Shown here: piece by piece, positions 1 to 8,651 of the stretch | How positions within the stretch are numbered: position 1 is the first letter of the stretch | How the letters are laid out: each line of letters starts with the position of its first letter | From: Ralstonia mannitolilytica | GTDB lineage: Bacteria; Pseudomonadota; Gammaproteobacteria; Burkholderiales; Burkholderiaceae | Assembly: GCF_905397375.1 (NCBI RefSeq) | Contig: NZ_CAJPVG010000005.1 | Coordinates: 124,001 to 188,000, forward strand | Length of the DNA stretch: 64,000 nucleotides | Direction: 5' to 3' | Translations under genes and position numbers: made by a program | Notes under the pieces: generated by a model | Seen by the model: the letters and a program-made list of their open reading frames with translations, nothing else | Database searches by the model: none | Told to the model about the DNA's origin: nothing

Positions 1-1550
1 TTTCCGACAAGACCGGCATCGTCGACTTTGCCCGTGCCCTGCACGAGCGCGGCGTCAAGCTCCTCTCCACCGGCGGCACCGCCAAGCTGCTCGCCGAATC
101 GGGCCTGCCCGTGACGGAAGTGGCGGACTACACCGGTTTTCCGGAAATGCTCGACGGCCGCGTCAAGACGCTGCACCCGAAGGTGCACGGCGGCATCCTG
201 GCCCGCCGCGACCTGCCCGAGCACATGGCGGCGCTCGCTGAGCACAGCATCCCGACCATCGACCTGCTGGTGGTGAACCTGTACCCGTTCCAGCAGACGG
301 TGGCCAAGGACGAATGCACGCTGGCCGACGCCATCGAGAACATCGACATCGGCGGCCCGACCATGCTGCGCTCGGCGGCCAAGAACCATCGCGACGTGAC
401 GGTCATCGTCGACCCGGCCGACTACGCCACCGTGCTGGCCGAAATGCAGGCCAACAACAACACGGTCGGCTACGAAACCAACTTCATGCTGGCCAAGAAG
501 GTGTTCGCGCACACCGCGCAGTACGACGGCGCCATCACGAATTACCTGACGAGCCTCGGCGCCGACAAGTCGCACAGCACGCGCAGCGCCTATCCGCAAA
601 CGCTGAACCTGGCCTTCGACAAGGTGCAGGAGATGCGTTACGGCGAGAATCCGCACCAATCCGCCGCGTTCTACCGTGACCTGAAAGCCGTCGACGGCGC
701 GCTCGCCAACTACACGCAACTGCAGGGCAAGGAGTTGTCGTACAACAACATCGCCGACGCCGACGCCGCGTGGGAATGCGTGAAGTCGTTCGACCCGGCC
801 AAGGGCGCCGCGTGCGTCATCATCAAGCACGCCAACCCGTGCGGCGTGGCCATTGGCGGCACCGCGCAGGAAGCGTATGAGAAGGCCTTCAAGACCGACT
901 CGACTTCGGCCTTCGGCGGCATCATCGCCTTCAACGTGCCGCTGGATGAAGCAGCCGCACAGGTCGTCGCCAAGCAGTTCGTGGAAGTGCTGATCGCCCC
1001 GGGGTTCTCGGAAGGGGCGCGTGCCGTGTTCGCCGGCAAGCAGAACGTGCGTGTGCTCGAAATTCCGCTCGGCAACGGCATCAATGCGTACGACTTCAAG
1101 CGCGTGGGCGGCGGCCTGCTGGTGCAGAGCCCGGACGCCAAGAACGTGCAGCCGAGCGAGCTGCGCGTGGTCACCAAGCGCCACCCGACCCCGAAGGAAA
1201 TGGACGACCTGATGTTCGCCTGGCGCGTCGCCAAGTTCGTCAAGTCGAACGCCATCGTGTTCTGCGGCGGCGGCATGACGCTGGGCGTGGGCGCCGGCCA
1301 GATGAGCCGTGTGGACTCGGCCCGCATCGCCAGCATCAAGGCGCAGAACGCCGGTCTGACGCTGGCCGGTTCGGCTGTGGCGTCGGATGCGTTCTTCCCG
1401 TTCCGCGATGGCCTGGACGTGGTGGTCGACGCTGGCGCCTCGTGCGTGATCCAGCCAGGCGGCTCGGTGCGCGACGATGAAGTGATCGCCGCCGCCGACG
1501 AGCGCAACGTGGCGATGATCTTCACGGGCACCCGCCACTTCCGCCACTGA
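1..1550 (+). CDS. purH: Bifunctional AICAR transformylase / IMP cyclohydrolase PurH (5' end missing)
   Basis: Performs the last two steps of de novo purine synthesis, formylating AICAR with 10-formyl-THF and then closing the ring to IMP. The reading frame is open from the window edge (first full codon at base 3), so only a short N-terminal part is missing. The visible N-terminus carries the cyclohydrolase (MGS-like) domain with the KTLHPKVHGG signature. The transformylase domain follows, with RYGENPHQ, SYNNIADADAAWE and the IIKHANPCG motif that holds the catalytic Lys/His. It ends in the usual GTRHFRH tail. A terminator follows the stop, separating it from ruvC. Confidence 0.98.
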   Translation, partial: SDKTGIVDFARALHERGVKLLSTGGTAKLLAESGLPVTEVADYTGFPEMLDGRVKTLHPKVHGGILARRDLPEHMAALAEHSIPTIDLLVVNLYPFQQTVAKDECTLADAIENIDIGGPTMLRSAAKNHRDVTVIVDPADYATVLAEMQANNNTVGYETNFMLAKKVFAHTAQYDGAITNYLTSLGADKSHSTRSAYPQTLNLAFDKVQEMRYGENPHQSAAFYRDLKAVDGALANYTQLQGKELSYNNIADADAAWECVKSFDPAKGAACVIIKHANPCGVAIGGTAQEAYEKAFKTDSTSAFGGIIAFNVPLDEAAAQVVAKQFVEVLIAPGFSEGARAVFAGKQNVRVLEIPLGNGINAYDFKRVGGGLLVQSPDAKNVQPSELRVVTKRHPTPKEMDDLMFAWRVAKFVKSNAIVFCGGGMTLGVGAGQMSRVDSARIASIKAQNAGLTLAGSAVASDAFFPFRDGLDVVVDAGASCVIQPGGSVRDDEVIAAADERNVAMIFTGTRHFRH

Positions 1551-1575
1551 TCGGCTCGGTCGTTCGACCGATCAG

Positions 1576-1611
1576 CGGGGCAAGGCGTAGACTGGCGCCT
1601 GCCCCGTTTTT
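1576..1611 (+). terminator. Rho-independent terminator after purH
   Basis: A GC-rich stem (CGGGGCAAGGCG pairing with CGCCTGCCCCG, one imperfect position) is followed directly by a run of T. It lies 26 bases after the purH stop and before ruvC, so ruvC probably has its own promoter or depends on read-through. Confidence 0.75.
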
Positions 1612-1633
1612 CTTTTCTGCTCCGCTCCATTTC

Positions 1634-2179
1634 ATGCGCATCCTCGGCATCGATCCCGGCCTTCGCACCACGGGTTTCGGCGTGCTCGAACGGCACGGCC
1701 ACAAGCTCGTGTACGTGGCCTCGGGCACGATCAAGAGCAACGGCAATGCCGACCTGCCCAGCCGCCTGAAGACGCTGTATGACGGCGTCTCCGAACTGGT
1801 GAGCACCTACCGGCCGGACTGCGCTTCCATCGAAAAGGTGTTCGTCAACGTCAACCCGCAATCGACGCTGCTGCTCGGCCAGGCCCGCGGCGCGGTGATC
1901 TGCGGCCTGATGAGCGGCAACCTGCCCGTGTTCGAATACACCGCGCTGCAACTGAAGCAGGCCGTCGTCGGCTACGGCCGCGCCAACAAGGACCAGGTGC
2001 AGGAGATGGTCGTGCGCCTGCTCAACCTGGAAGGCAAACCCGGCGCCGATGCATCGGACGCCTTGGGCGTGGCGATCTGCCATGCGCACGGCGGCGAAAC
2101 GCTGGCCGCCATGGCCGGGCTGGCGCCGCAGCTTGCGCAAAAGGGGCTGCGCGTGCGGCGCGGGCGCCTCGTCGGTTGA
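1634..2179 (+). CDS. ruvC: Holliday junction resolvase RuvC
   Basis: Endonuclease that cuts Holliday junctions symmetrically, working with RuvAB branch migration in recombinational repair. It has 181 residues, normal for the family. The RNase H-like fold motifs are present: MRILGIDPGL with Asp7, SIEKVF with Glu67, and DASDAL with Asp139 and Asp142, which together make up the acidic metal-binding centre. The start gives the canonical N-terminus although no strong ribosome-binding site is seen. In related genomes it usually lies directly before ruvA; here a phosphodiesterase gene sits between them. Confidence 0.97.
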   Translation: MRILGIDPGLRTTGFGVLERHGHKLVYVASGTIKSNGNADLPSRLKTLYDGVSELVSTYRPDCASIEKVFVNVNPQSTLLLGQARGAVICGLMSGNLPVFEYTALQLKQAVVGYGRANKDQVQEMVVRLLNLEGKPGADASDALGVAICHAHGGETLAAMAGLAPQLAQKGLRVRRGRLVG

Positions 2180-2258
2180 CAGGATCTTCAAAGTCGGCGG
2201 GTAGCTGCTTCATCGCGCGGCGACTACCATGCGGGGTATCCGTCTTCAGGAGATCCCG

Positions 2259-3401
2259 ATGCTGCGCCGCCTCATCCTGCTGAGCCCGTTGATCTTGAGT
2301 ACCTCGATGGCCCTGTCCGCCTGCCGGCTGGAATACAACCATGGCGGCGACAACGGCGGCGGCAACACCACGCCCATCGCCACCGTCCAGGTGATCGGAC
2401 ACCGCGGTGCATCGGCGTTGCGGCCCGAGCACACGCTCGCCTCGTACCAGAAGGCCATCGACGACGGCGCCGACATCATCGAGCCCGATCTCGTCTCCAC
2501 CAAAGATGGCGTGCTCGTGGCGCGCCACGAGAACGAAATCTCCGGCACGACGAACGTGGCCGACGTGGCAGCATTTGCTGGCCGCAAGACCACCAAGACG
2601 ATCGACGGCCAGAGCGTCACCGGCTGGTTCACCGAAGACTTCACGCTCGGTGAATTGAAAACGCTGCGCGCACGCGAGCGCATCCCCAGCATCCGCCCCG
2701 ACAACGTCGCCTACAACGACCAGTTCGACATCCCGACGCTCGACGAGATCATCGCGCTCGCGCGGGACCAATCCGCCAGGCTTGGCCGCAACATCGGCAT
2801 CTATCCCGAGACGAAACATCCGACGTACTTCCAGTCGATCGGTCTGCCGCTCGAAGACAGGCTGATCGATGCACTGCGCCGTGATGCCTTCACGGCGAGC
2901 CGCACCACGGTCTACATCCAGTCGTTCGAAGTGGCCAACCTCAAGGCCATCCGCGACAAGATCGGCAGCAGCCAGCCGAACTGGAAGCTCGTGCAACTGA
3001 TGGGCAGCGCGGGCCGGCAACCGTACGACTTCTTCGTCGCTCGCGACACCCGCACCTACGGCGACATGATGACCGACCGCGGCATGCGTGACATCGCGAG
3101 CTATGCCAACGGCGTCGGCCCCGACAAGAACAGCATCATGAGCCTGGATGCCGACGGCCGGCTCACCGACCCGACCGACCTCATCCGCAACGCGCACAAC
3201 GCTGGGCTCGTCGTCCACCCGTACACGTTCCGGCCCGAGAACACCTTCCTGCCGCCGTCGCTGCGCAGCGGTGCCGACAGCACGCGGAACGTGAGCGGCT
3301 CCATCGAAGAGATCCAGGCCTTCCTGCGCGCAGGCGTCGACGGCTTCTTCACAGACGACCCGGCGGTCGGGCGGCAGGCCGTCTCGACCTTCAAGCGCTA
3401 G
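2259..3401 (+). CDS. Glycerophosphodiester phosphodiesterase family lipoprotein
   Basis: Probably hydrolyses glycerophosphodiesters to glycerol-3-phosphate and an alcohol in the periplasm. I chose the ATG at 2259 because it has an AGGAGA site just upstream and gives a clean lipoprotein signal: MLRR, a hydrophobic stretch, and LSAC with Cys22 as the lipidated residue. A Gly/Asn-rich linker follows, then the GDPD barrel with HRGASALRPEHT, the acidic IEPDLVSTKDG motif and the ARHE histidine. It is 380 residues long, like the periplasmic GlpQ type. An ATG at 2229 is in frame but would spoil the signal peptide. It lies between ruvC and ruvA, with no obvious functional link to them. Confidence 0.88.
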   Translation: MLRRLILLSPLILSTSMALSACRLEYNHGGDNGGGNTTPIATVQVIGHRGASALRPEHTLASYQKAIDDGADIIEPDLVSTKDGVLVARHENEISGTTNVADVAAFAGRKTTKTIDGQSVTGWFTEDFTLGELKTLRARERIPSIRPDNVAYNDQFDIPTLDEIIALARDQSARLGRNIGIYPETKHPTYFQSIGLPLEDRLIDALRRDAFTASRTTVYIQSFEVANLKAIRDKIGSSQPNWKLVQLMGSAGRQPYDFFVARDTRTYGDMMTDRGMRDIASYANGVGPDKNSIMSLDADGRLTDPTDLIRNAHNAGLVVHPYTFRPENTFLPPSLRSGADSTRNVSGSIEEIQAFLRAGVDGFFTDDPAVGRQAVSTFKR

Positions 3402-3547
3402 CGTTCGTGCATCAAACCGGAGTGGGCGGCCCGAGGCGGCCCCGGCAAGCGCAGGCGTACAAGGGGCCGCTGAGCCTCGCAGAGGGGTCGGGCCGGGCGG
3501 CAGGTTTGGGCTACACTGCGTCCCGTTTTGGAGGAGGAACCCCACCC

Positions 3548-4129
3548 ATGATCGGACGCATCGCCGGGACGCTGATCGAAAAGAACCCGCCGCACCTGCT
3601 GGTCGATTGCCACGGCGTCGGCTACGAGATCGACGTGCCGATGAGCACGTTCTACAACCTGCCCGCGATCGGCGAGAAGGTCATCCTGCTGACGCAGCAG
3701 ATCGTGCGCGAAGATGCGCACCTGCTCTACGGCTTCGGCACTGCCGCCGAGCGCGAGACGTTCCGCCAGCTCATCAAGATTTCCGGCATCGGCGCACGCA
3801 TTGCGCTGGCGGTGCTGTCCGGCATGTCGGTGGCGGAACTCGCGCAGGCCGTCACACTGCAGGAAGCCGGGCGGCTCACGCGCATCCCGGGGATCGGCAA
3901 GAAGACGGCCGAGCGCCTGCTGCTCGAACTCAAGGGCAAGCTGGGCGCCGACCTCGGCGCCGTGCCCGGCGGCCCGGCCGTCTCGGACGACGCGGTCGAC
4001 GTGCTCAACGCCTTGCTGGCGCTGGGGTATTCCGACAAGGAAGCGGCGCTCGCCATCAAGCAGGTGCCGGCCGGCACGGGCGTCTCCGAGGGGATCAAGC
4101 TGGCGCTCAAGGCGCTGTCCAAGGGCTGA
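3548..4129 (+). CDS. ruvA: Holliday junction branch migration protein RuvA
   Basis: DNA-binding subunit of the RuvAB branch-migration motor; tetramers clamp the four-way junction. It has 193 residues. The N-terminal OB-fold begins MIGRIAGTL, followed by two helix-hairpin-helix motifs (ISGIGARIAL and IPGIGKKTAE) and a C-terminal helical domain that contacts RuvB. The ATG at 3548 is preceded by a strong GGAGGAGGAA ribosome-binding site; an in-frame start further upstream would add 47 residues unlike RuvA. A TACACT element at 3512-3517 could be the -10 of a ruvAB promoter. ruvB follows 63 bases later. Confidence 0.97.
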   Translation: MIGRIAGTLIEKNPPHLLVDCHGVGYEIDVPMSTFYNLPAIGEKVILLTQQIVREDAHLLYGFGTAAERETFRQLIKISGIGARIALAVLSGMSVAELAQAVTLQEAGRLTRIPGIGKKTAERLLLELKGKLGADLGAVPGGPAVSDDAVDVLNALLALGYSDKEAALAIKQVPAGTGVSEGIKLALKALSKG

Positions 4130-4192
4130 CGCCCCGGCGCGGCAAGACGGTAGAATGGCCTGCTCGCGCCTTCCCGGCGCCGTCTGCCCGTC

Positions 4193-5266
4193 ATGATCGA
4201 AACCGACAAGCTCGCCGCCAAGGCTGTCTCTGCTGAGCGCATCATCTCAGCCTCCCCCGCCTCCCCCAACGAGGAGGCGTTCGAGCGCGCGCTGCGCCCC
4301 AAGCTGCTCGACGAATATGTCGGCCAGGAAAAGGTGCGCGGCCAGCTCGACATCTTCATGACGGCGGCCAAGCAGCGCAGCGAAGCGCTGGACCACGTGC
4401 TGCTGTTCGGCCCCCCCGGTCTGGGCAAGACGACGCTGGCGCACATCATCGCGCGCGAAATGGGCGTCAACCTGCGCCAGACTTCCGGCCCCGTGCTGGA
4501 ACGCCCGGGCGATCTGGCCGCGCTGCTCACCAACCTCGAAGCCAACGACGTCCTCTTCATCGACGAGATTCATCGGCTCTCGCCCGTGGTGGAGGAAATC
4601 CTGTACCCGGCGCTGGAGGACTACCAGATCGACATCATGATTGGCGAGGGCCCGGCGGCGCGCTCGGTCAAGCTCGATCTGCAGCCGTTCACGCTGGTGG
4701 GGGCCACCACGCGGGCCGGCATGCTGACCAACCCGCTGCGCGACCGCTTCGGCATCGTCGCGCGGCTGGAGTTCTACACGCCTGCCGAGCTGACGAAGAT
4801 CGTCACGCGCTCGGCGGGCCTGCTCAACGCCAGGATCGCCGAAGACGGCGCGCTGGAAATCGCCAAGCGCTCGCGCGGCACGCCGCGTATCGCCAACCGT
4901 CTGCTGCGCCGCGTACGTGACTACGCCGAGGTCAAGGCCGACGGCGTCATCACGCGCGAAGTCGCCGATGCCGCACTGGCGATGCTCGATGTGGATGCCG
5001 TCGGCTTCGACCTGATGGACCGCAAGCTGCTCGAAGCGATCCTGCACAAGTTCAACGGCGGGCCGGTCGGCATCGACAACCTGGCGGCAGCCATCGGCGA
5101 AGAGCGCGACACGATCGAAGACGTGCTCGAGCCGTACCTGATCCAGCAGGGCTACCTGCAGCGCACGCCGCGCGGCCGCGTGGCTACGGCATCGGCGTAC
5201 CAGCACTTCGGGCTGGGCGCGCCAAAGAGCGGCCCGGTGCGCGATCTCTGGGACGACAACAACTAG
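4193..5266 (+). CDS. ruvB: Holliday junction ATP-dependent DNA helicase RuvB
   Basis: Hexameric AAA+ motor that drives branch migration with RuvA and hands junctions to RuvC. It has 357 residues. Visible elements are Walker A GPPGLGKT (residues 73-80), Walker B LFIDEIH (about 121-127), the sensor 1 region GATTRAG, and a C-terminal winged helix with RTPRGRVAT. The N-terminus carries a somewhat longer Ser/Ala/Pro-rich lead before the conserved RPKLLDEYVGQ, as is common in Burkholderiales. Probably co-transcribed with ruvA. Confidence 0.98.
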   Translation: MIETDKLAAKAVSAERIISASPASPNEEAFERALRPKLLDEYVGQEKVRGQLDIFMTAAKQRSEALDHVLLFGPPGLGKTTLAHIIAREMGVNLRQTSGPVLERPGDLAALLTNLEANDVLFIDEIHRLSPVVEEILYPALEDYQIDIMIGEGPAARSVKLDLQPFTLVGATTRAGMLTNPLRDRFGIVARLEFYTPAELTKIVTRSAGLLNARIAEDGALEIAKRSRGTPRIANRLLRRVRDYAEVKADGVITREVADAALAMLDVDAVGFDLMDRKLLEAILHKFNGGPVGIDNLAAAIGEERDTIEDVLEPYLIQQGYLQRTPRGRVATASAYQHFGLGAPKSGPVRDLWDDNN

Positions 5267-5285
5267 CCATCAGCGCCGCGATGCC

Positions 5286-5996
5286 ATGACCGCTCCAAGT
5301 CCTCAGCGCAACTTCCGCTACTACGACTTCGTCATGGCCGCCTTCGTCACAGTGCTGCTGTGCTCGAACCTGATCGGTGCGGCCAAGGCGGCGCAGGTCA
5401 CGTTGCCGATCCTTGGGCCGGTCACATTTGGCGCGGGCGTGCTGTTCTTCCCGATCTCGTACATCTTCGGCGACATCCTCACCGAGGTGTACGGCTACGG
5501 GCGCGACCGCCGCGTGGTGTGGGCGGGTTTTGCCGCGCTCGTCTTCGCGTCGTTCATGTCGCTGGTGGTGCTGGCGCTGCCCGTGGCGCCGTTCATGGCC
5601 GGCTATCAGAAGAGCCTGAACGACGTGTTCGGCAACACGCCGCGCATCGTGGCGGGGTCGCTCATCGCATTCTGGTGCGGCAGCTTTGCCAACAGCTACA
5701 CGCTGGCGAAGATGAAGATCGCAACGGAAGGGAAATGGCTGTGGACGCGCATCGTCGGGTCCACGGTGGTGGGCGAGGCGGTCGATTCGTCGCTGTTCTA
5801 CGTGATCGCCTTCTACGGCATCTGGCCGCACGAACAGGTGCTGCGCGTGGCCATCGCGCAATACATCCTCAAGACCGGCTGGGAAATCGTCGCAACCCCA
5901 CTCACCTACCGCGTCGTCGCCTTCCTCAAGCGCGCCGAGAACGAGGACTACTACGACCGCGATACCGACTTCACGCCGTTCCGGCTGAAGGTGTAG
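5286..5996 (+). CDS. Queuosine precursor transporter, YhhQ/VUT family
   Basis: Inner-membrane protein of the DUF165/YhhQ family, whose characterised members import queuosine precursors (preQ0/preQ1). It has 236 residues with about six hydrophobic segments. Family signatures seen are SNLIGAAKAA, the FPISYIFGDILTEVYGY segment, the WCGSFANSYTLAKMK segment and the charged DSSLFY region. It starts 19 bases after ruvB and may share its transcript. The window also holds the start of queF (63.5 kb), so the organism appears able both to make and to salvage queuosine precursors. Substrate is inferred from the family. Confidence 0.85.
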   Translation: MTAPSPQRNFRYYDFVMAAFVTVLLCSNLIGAAKAAQVTLPILGPVTFGAGVLFFPISYIFGDILTEVYGYGRDRRVVWAGFAALVFASFMSLVVLALPVAPFMAGYQKSLNDVFGNTPRIVAGSLIAFWCGSFANSYTLAKMKIATEGKWLWTRIVGSTVVGEAVDSSLFYVIAFYGIWPHEQVLRVAIAQYILKTGWEIVATPLTYRVVAFLKRAENEDYYDRDTDFTPFRLKV

Positions 5997-5999
5997 CGT

Positions 6000-6683
6000 T
6001 CAGGGAACGCGGCGGTCCACCTCGTCGAGCACCAGCAAATCGAGGTGCGCGACATCGCCCCACTGCAGCACGGTCAACTGATGACCGTCGGATGAAAGCC
6101 GGTTGATGCTCGCGTTGCGCAGCTCATGCCGGCGTGGCTCGGTGAGCGTCATGGCGTTGGCGTGGCGATACAGGCAATCCAGCACGCCGCCGTGGCTGAC
6201 CAGCGCGATGCGTTCGCCGGGGTGGCGGCGGACCAGGCGCAGGGCTGTCTGCACCGCGCGCTCGTGGAATTCGGTGAGCGTTTCGCCGCCGGGCGGCGCG
6301 AACGCCGGCACGCGGTTCTGCCAGGCGTCGAATTCAGCCGGATGCCGCTCGGCGACTTCGGCGTAGGTCAGGCCTTCGAACTCGCCGTAGCAGCGTTCGC
6401 GAAGGCCGGCGTCGTCGCGCACCGCTACGCCGAGCTCATCGGCCAGCGCTTGCGCGGTCTGCCGGGCGCGCGACAGGTCGCTTGCGTAGACCGCATCGAA
6501 GCGCTCACCCGCGAGCGCCCTGCCGAGCTGCGCGGCTTGCTCAAGCCCCTGCGTGTTCAGCGGCACGTCGAGCTGGCCTTGCAGGCGGCGCTCACGGTTC
6601 CAGTCGGTCTCGCCGTGGCGGATGAGCACGATGTGGGTAATTTGCGGCATCGGCATGGGCATGGCAGCGGCGCGTGGCATCAC
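6000..6683 (-). CDS. Histidine phosphatase (phosphoglycerate mutase-like) family protein
   Basis: Member of the histidine phosphatase superfamily. The catalytic RHGETDWN motif lies near residue 20, the ERCYGEFEGL segment carries the general-acid Glu, and the second histidine is in LVSHGGVLD. These features suit a cobC/GpmB-like small-molecule phosphatase, but the substrate cannot be told from sequence. Several Met codons cluster at the start (MMPRAAAMPMPMPQ), so the exact start is uncertain; the conserved domain begins at about ITHIVLIRHG. It is the last gene of a tyrS-dtd-phosphatase run, 15 bases after dtd, and ends head-on against the YhhQ-family gene. Confidence 0.85.
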   Translation of the reverse strand: MMPRAAAMPMPMPQITHIVLIRHGETDWNRERRLQGQLDVPLNTQGLEQAAQLGRALAGERFDAVYASDLSRARQTAQALADELGVAVRDDAGLRERCYGEFEGLTYAEVAERHPAEFDAWQNRVPAFAPPGGETLTEFHERAVQTALRLVRRHPGERIALVSHGGVLDCLYRHANAMTLTEPRRHELRNASINRLSSDGHQLTVLQWGDVAHLDLLVLDEVDRRVP

Positions 6684-6698
6684 GGGGTCCTGGGCAGG

Positions 6699-7211
6699 TC
6701 AGACGGATTTGACGGCGGATTTGGCCACCTCGGGCGCTGCCGCCCGCACCGCTGGCGGCGCGACCTGCAGCCAGAACGTGACCGGCCCATCGTTGACGAG
6801 CGATACCTTCATGTCGGCACCGAACTCCCCGCTGGCGACGATGGGGTGCTGCGCCTGCGCCCGCGTCACGAAATGCTCGTACAGGCGGCGGCCGTCTTGC
6901 GGCGCAGCCGCCGGCGTAAAGCTCGGACGCGTACCGGACTTGGTATCGGCCGCCAGCGTGAACTGCGAGACGATCAGCAAGCCGCCTACCTGCCCGTTGC
7001 CGTCGATGTTGCGCACCGGCAGGTTCATCCTGCCCTGCGCATCCGAGAACACGCGGTAGTTCAGCAACTTTTCCAGCAAGCGGTCGGCCTCGGCGGCGGT
7101 GTCGCCGCGTTCGGCGCACACGAGGGCGAGCAGGCCCGGTCCGATCTCGCCGACGACGCGGCCATCGACGCGCACGGCCGCTTCCGACACGCGCTGGATC
7201 AGGCCGATCAC
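6699..7211 (-). CDS. dtd: D-aminoacyl-tRNA deacylase Dtd
   Basis: Removes D-amino acids (and Gly from mischarged tRNA-Ala) from tRNA as a proofreading step. The family motifs are clear: VSQFTL at residues 81-86 and the cross-subunit NDGPVT at 140-145. The protein is 170 residues, with about 20 residues after the usual end, rich in Ala/Pro/Val. It starts with GTG, and this codon overlaps the TGA stop of tyrS (GTGA, 4 bases), so translation is probably coupled. Pairing with tyrosyl-tRNA synthetase fits the enzyme's first known substrate, D-Tyr-tRNA. Confidence 0.95.
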   Translation of the reverse strand: MIGLIQRVSEAAVRVDGRVVGEIGPGLLALVCAERGDTAAEADRLLEKLLNYRVFSDAQGRMNLPVRNIDGNGQVGGLLIVSQFTLAADTKSGTRPSFTPAAAPQDGRRLYEHFVTRAQAQHPIVASGEFGADMKVSLVNDGPVTFWLQVAPPAVRAAAPEVAKSAVKSV

Positions 7212-8476
7212 TTCAGCACCACGCGCGCAAATCGGCGCTTGCCGACCTGCATGACGAACGTGCCTGCCTCCACCTTCAGGCCCTTGTCGCTGATGACGGT
7301 ACCGTCGATCTTTACGCCACCCTGCTCGATGTTGCGGTTGGCTTCCGACGTCGACGGGCAGAGGCCGGCCTGCTTGAGCAGCTGCGCGATGCCCAGCGGC
7401 GCGCCCGACAGCTCGATCTGCGGGATGTCGTCCGGCACGCCGCCGCGGGCGCGGTGGTTGAAGTCATCCAGTGCGCGCTCGGCATCGGCCTGGCTGTGGA
7501 AGCGCGCAACGATTTCCTGCGCCAGCAGCACCTTGCAATCGCGCGGGTTGCGGCCCAGCGCGACCTCTTCCTTCATCATGTCGATCTCGGCCTGCGGGCG
7601 GAAGGACAGCAGCGTGTAGTACGTCCACATCAGGTCGTCGGAGATGCTCATCAGCTTGCCGAACATCTCATTCGGCGCCTCGCTGATGCCGACGTAGTTG
7701 CCCTTGGACTTGGACATCTTCTCCACGCCGTCCAGCCCCACCAGCAGCGGCATCGTCAGGATGCACTGCGGCTCCTGGCCGTATTCCTTCTGCAGCTCGC
7801 GCCCGACCAGCAGGTTGAATTTCTGGTCGGTGCCACCCAGCTCCAGGTCGGATTTCAGCGCAACGGAGTCGTACCCCTGCATCAGCGGGTAGAGGAATTC
7901 GTGCACCGAGATCGGCACGCCGGCCTTGAAGCGCTTGGTGAAGTCATCGCGCTCCATCATGCGGGCGACGGTGTAGCGCGAGGCCAGCTGGATCATGCCG
8001 CGCGCACCCAGCGGGTCGCACCATTCGCTGTTGTAGCGGATCTCGGTCTTGCTCGGGTCAAGGACCATGCTGGCCTGGCGGTAGTAGGTCTGTGCGTTGG
8101 CCTCGATCTGCTCGCGCGTGAGCGGCGGGCGCGTCGAGTTGCGGCCCGACGGATCGCCGATGGTCGAGGTGAAATCGCCGATCAGGAAGATCACCTGATG
8201 CCCCAGGTCCTGCAGCTGGCGCATCTTGTTGAGCACCACCGTGTGGCCGATGTGGATGTCGGGCGCAGTCGGGTCCAGGCCCAGCTTGATGCGCAACGGC
8301 ACGCCGGTCGCGGCGCTGCGCGCGAGCTTCTGTTCCCACTCTGCCGCCACCAGCAATTCGTCGCAGCCGCGCAGCGACACCTCCATCGCGTGCAGCACCT
8401 CGGGCGTGACCGGATATTTCGGTTTGCCCGGCGTAGCGTTGTCGGAAGCGGGTACGGAAGCGTCAGGTGCGGTCAT
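7208..8476 (-). CDS. tyrS: Tyrosyl-tRNA synthetase
   Basis: Charges tRNA-Tyr. It has 422 residues. The class I motifs are HIGH (residues 75-78, in APDIHIGHTV) and KMSKS (about 251-255), with an S4-like RNA-binding domain at the C-terminus (GGVKIDGTVISDKG). I place the start at 8476 (MTAPDASVPA); the open frame runs 67 codons further upstream but that part has no synthetase character. It is the first gene of the tyrS-dtd-phosphatase operon and is divergent from anmK. Confidence 0.97.
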   Translation of the reverse strand: MTAPDASVPASDNATPGKPKYPVTPEVLHAMEVSLRGCDELLVAAEWEQKLARSAATGVPLRIKLGLDPTAPDIHIGHTVVLNKMRQLQDLGHQVIFLIGDFTSTIGDPSGRNSTRPPLTREQIEANAQTYYRQASMVLDPSKTEIRYNSEWCDPLGARGMIQLASRYTVARMMERDDFTKRFKAGVPISVHEFLYPLMQGYDSVALKSDLELGGTDQKFNLLVGRELQKEYGQEPQCILTMPLLVGLDGVEKMSKSKGNYVGISEAPNEMFGKLMSISDDLMWTYYTLLSFRPQAEIDMMKEEVALGRNPRDCKVLLAQEIVARFHSQADAERALDDFNHRARGGVPDDIPQIELSGAPLGIAQLLKQAGLCPSTSEANRNIEQGGVKIDGTVISDKGLKVEAGTFVMQVGKRRFARVVLK

Positions 8477-8588
8477 GGCAAAAAGAAAGGTCACCGCGCC
8501 GCTGAAGCAACGGCGCGAACGGAAACAAGAAACAGGGAGATCGTGCGTGCGCGATGGCCGACATGCGTCCAAGACGTTCCGGCCGCGC

Positions 8589-8603
8589 AATCCCGGGATT
8601 TTA
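8589..8603 (-). promoter_or_regulatory. Possible tyrS promoter -10 with adjoining palindrome
   Basis: On the minus strand TAAAAT (8598-8603) resembles a -10 element about 120 bases before tyrS. It abuts the perfect 12-base palindrome AATCCCGGGATT (8589-8600), which would cover the start site. No good -35 is visible. The remainder of the tyrS-anmK gap shows nothing else I can support. Confidence 0.3.
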
Positions 8604-8651
8604 CCGTGATGTGCCCAGCCGGCCCGCCATCGCGCTGGTAAGCTGTCGCGC

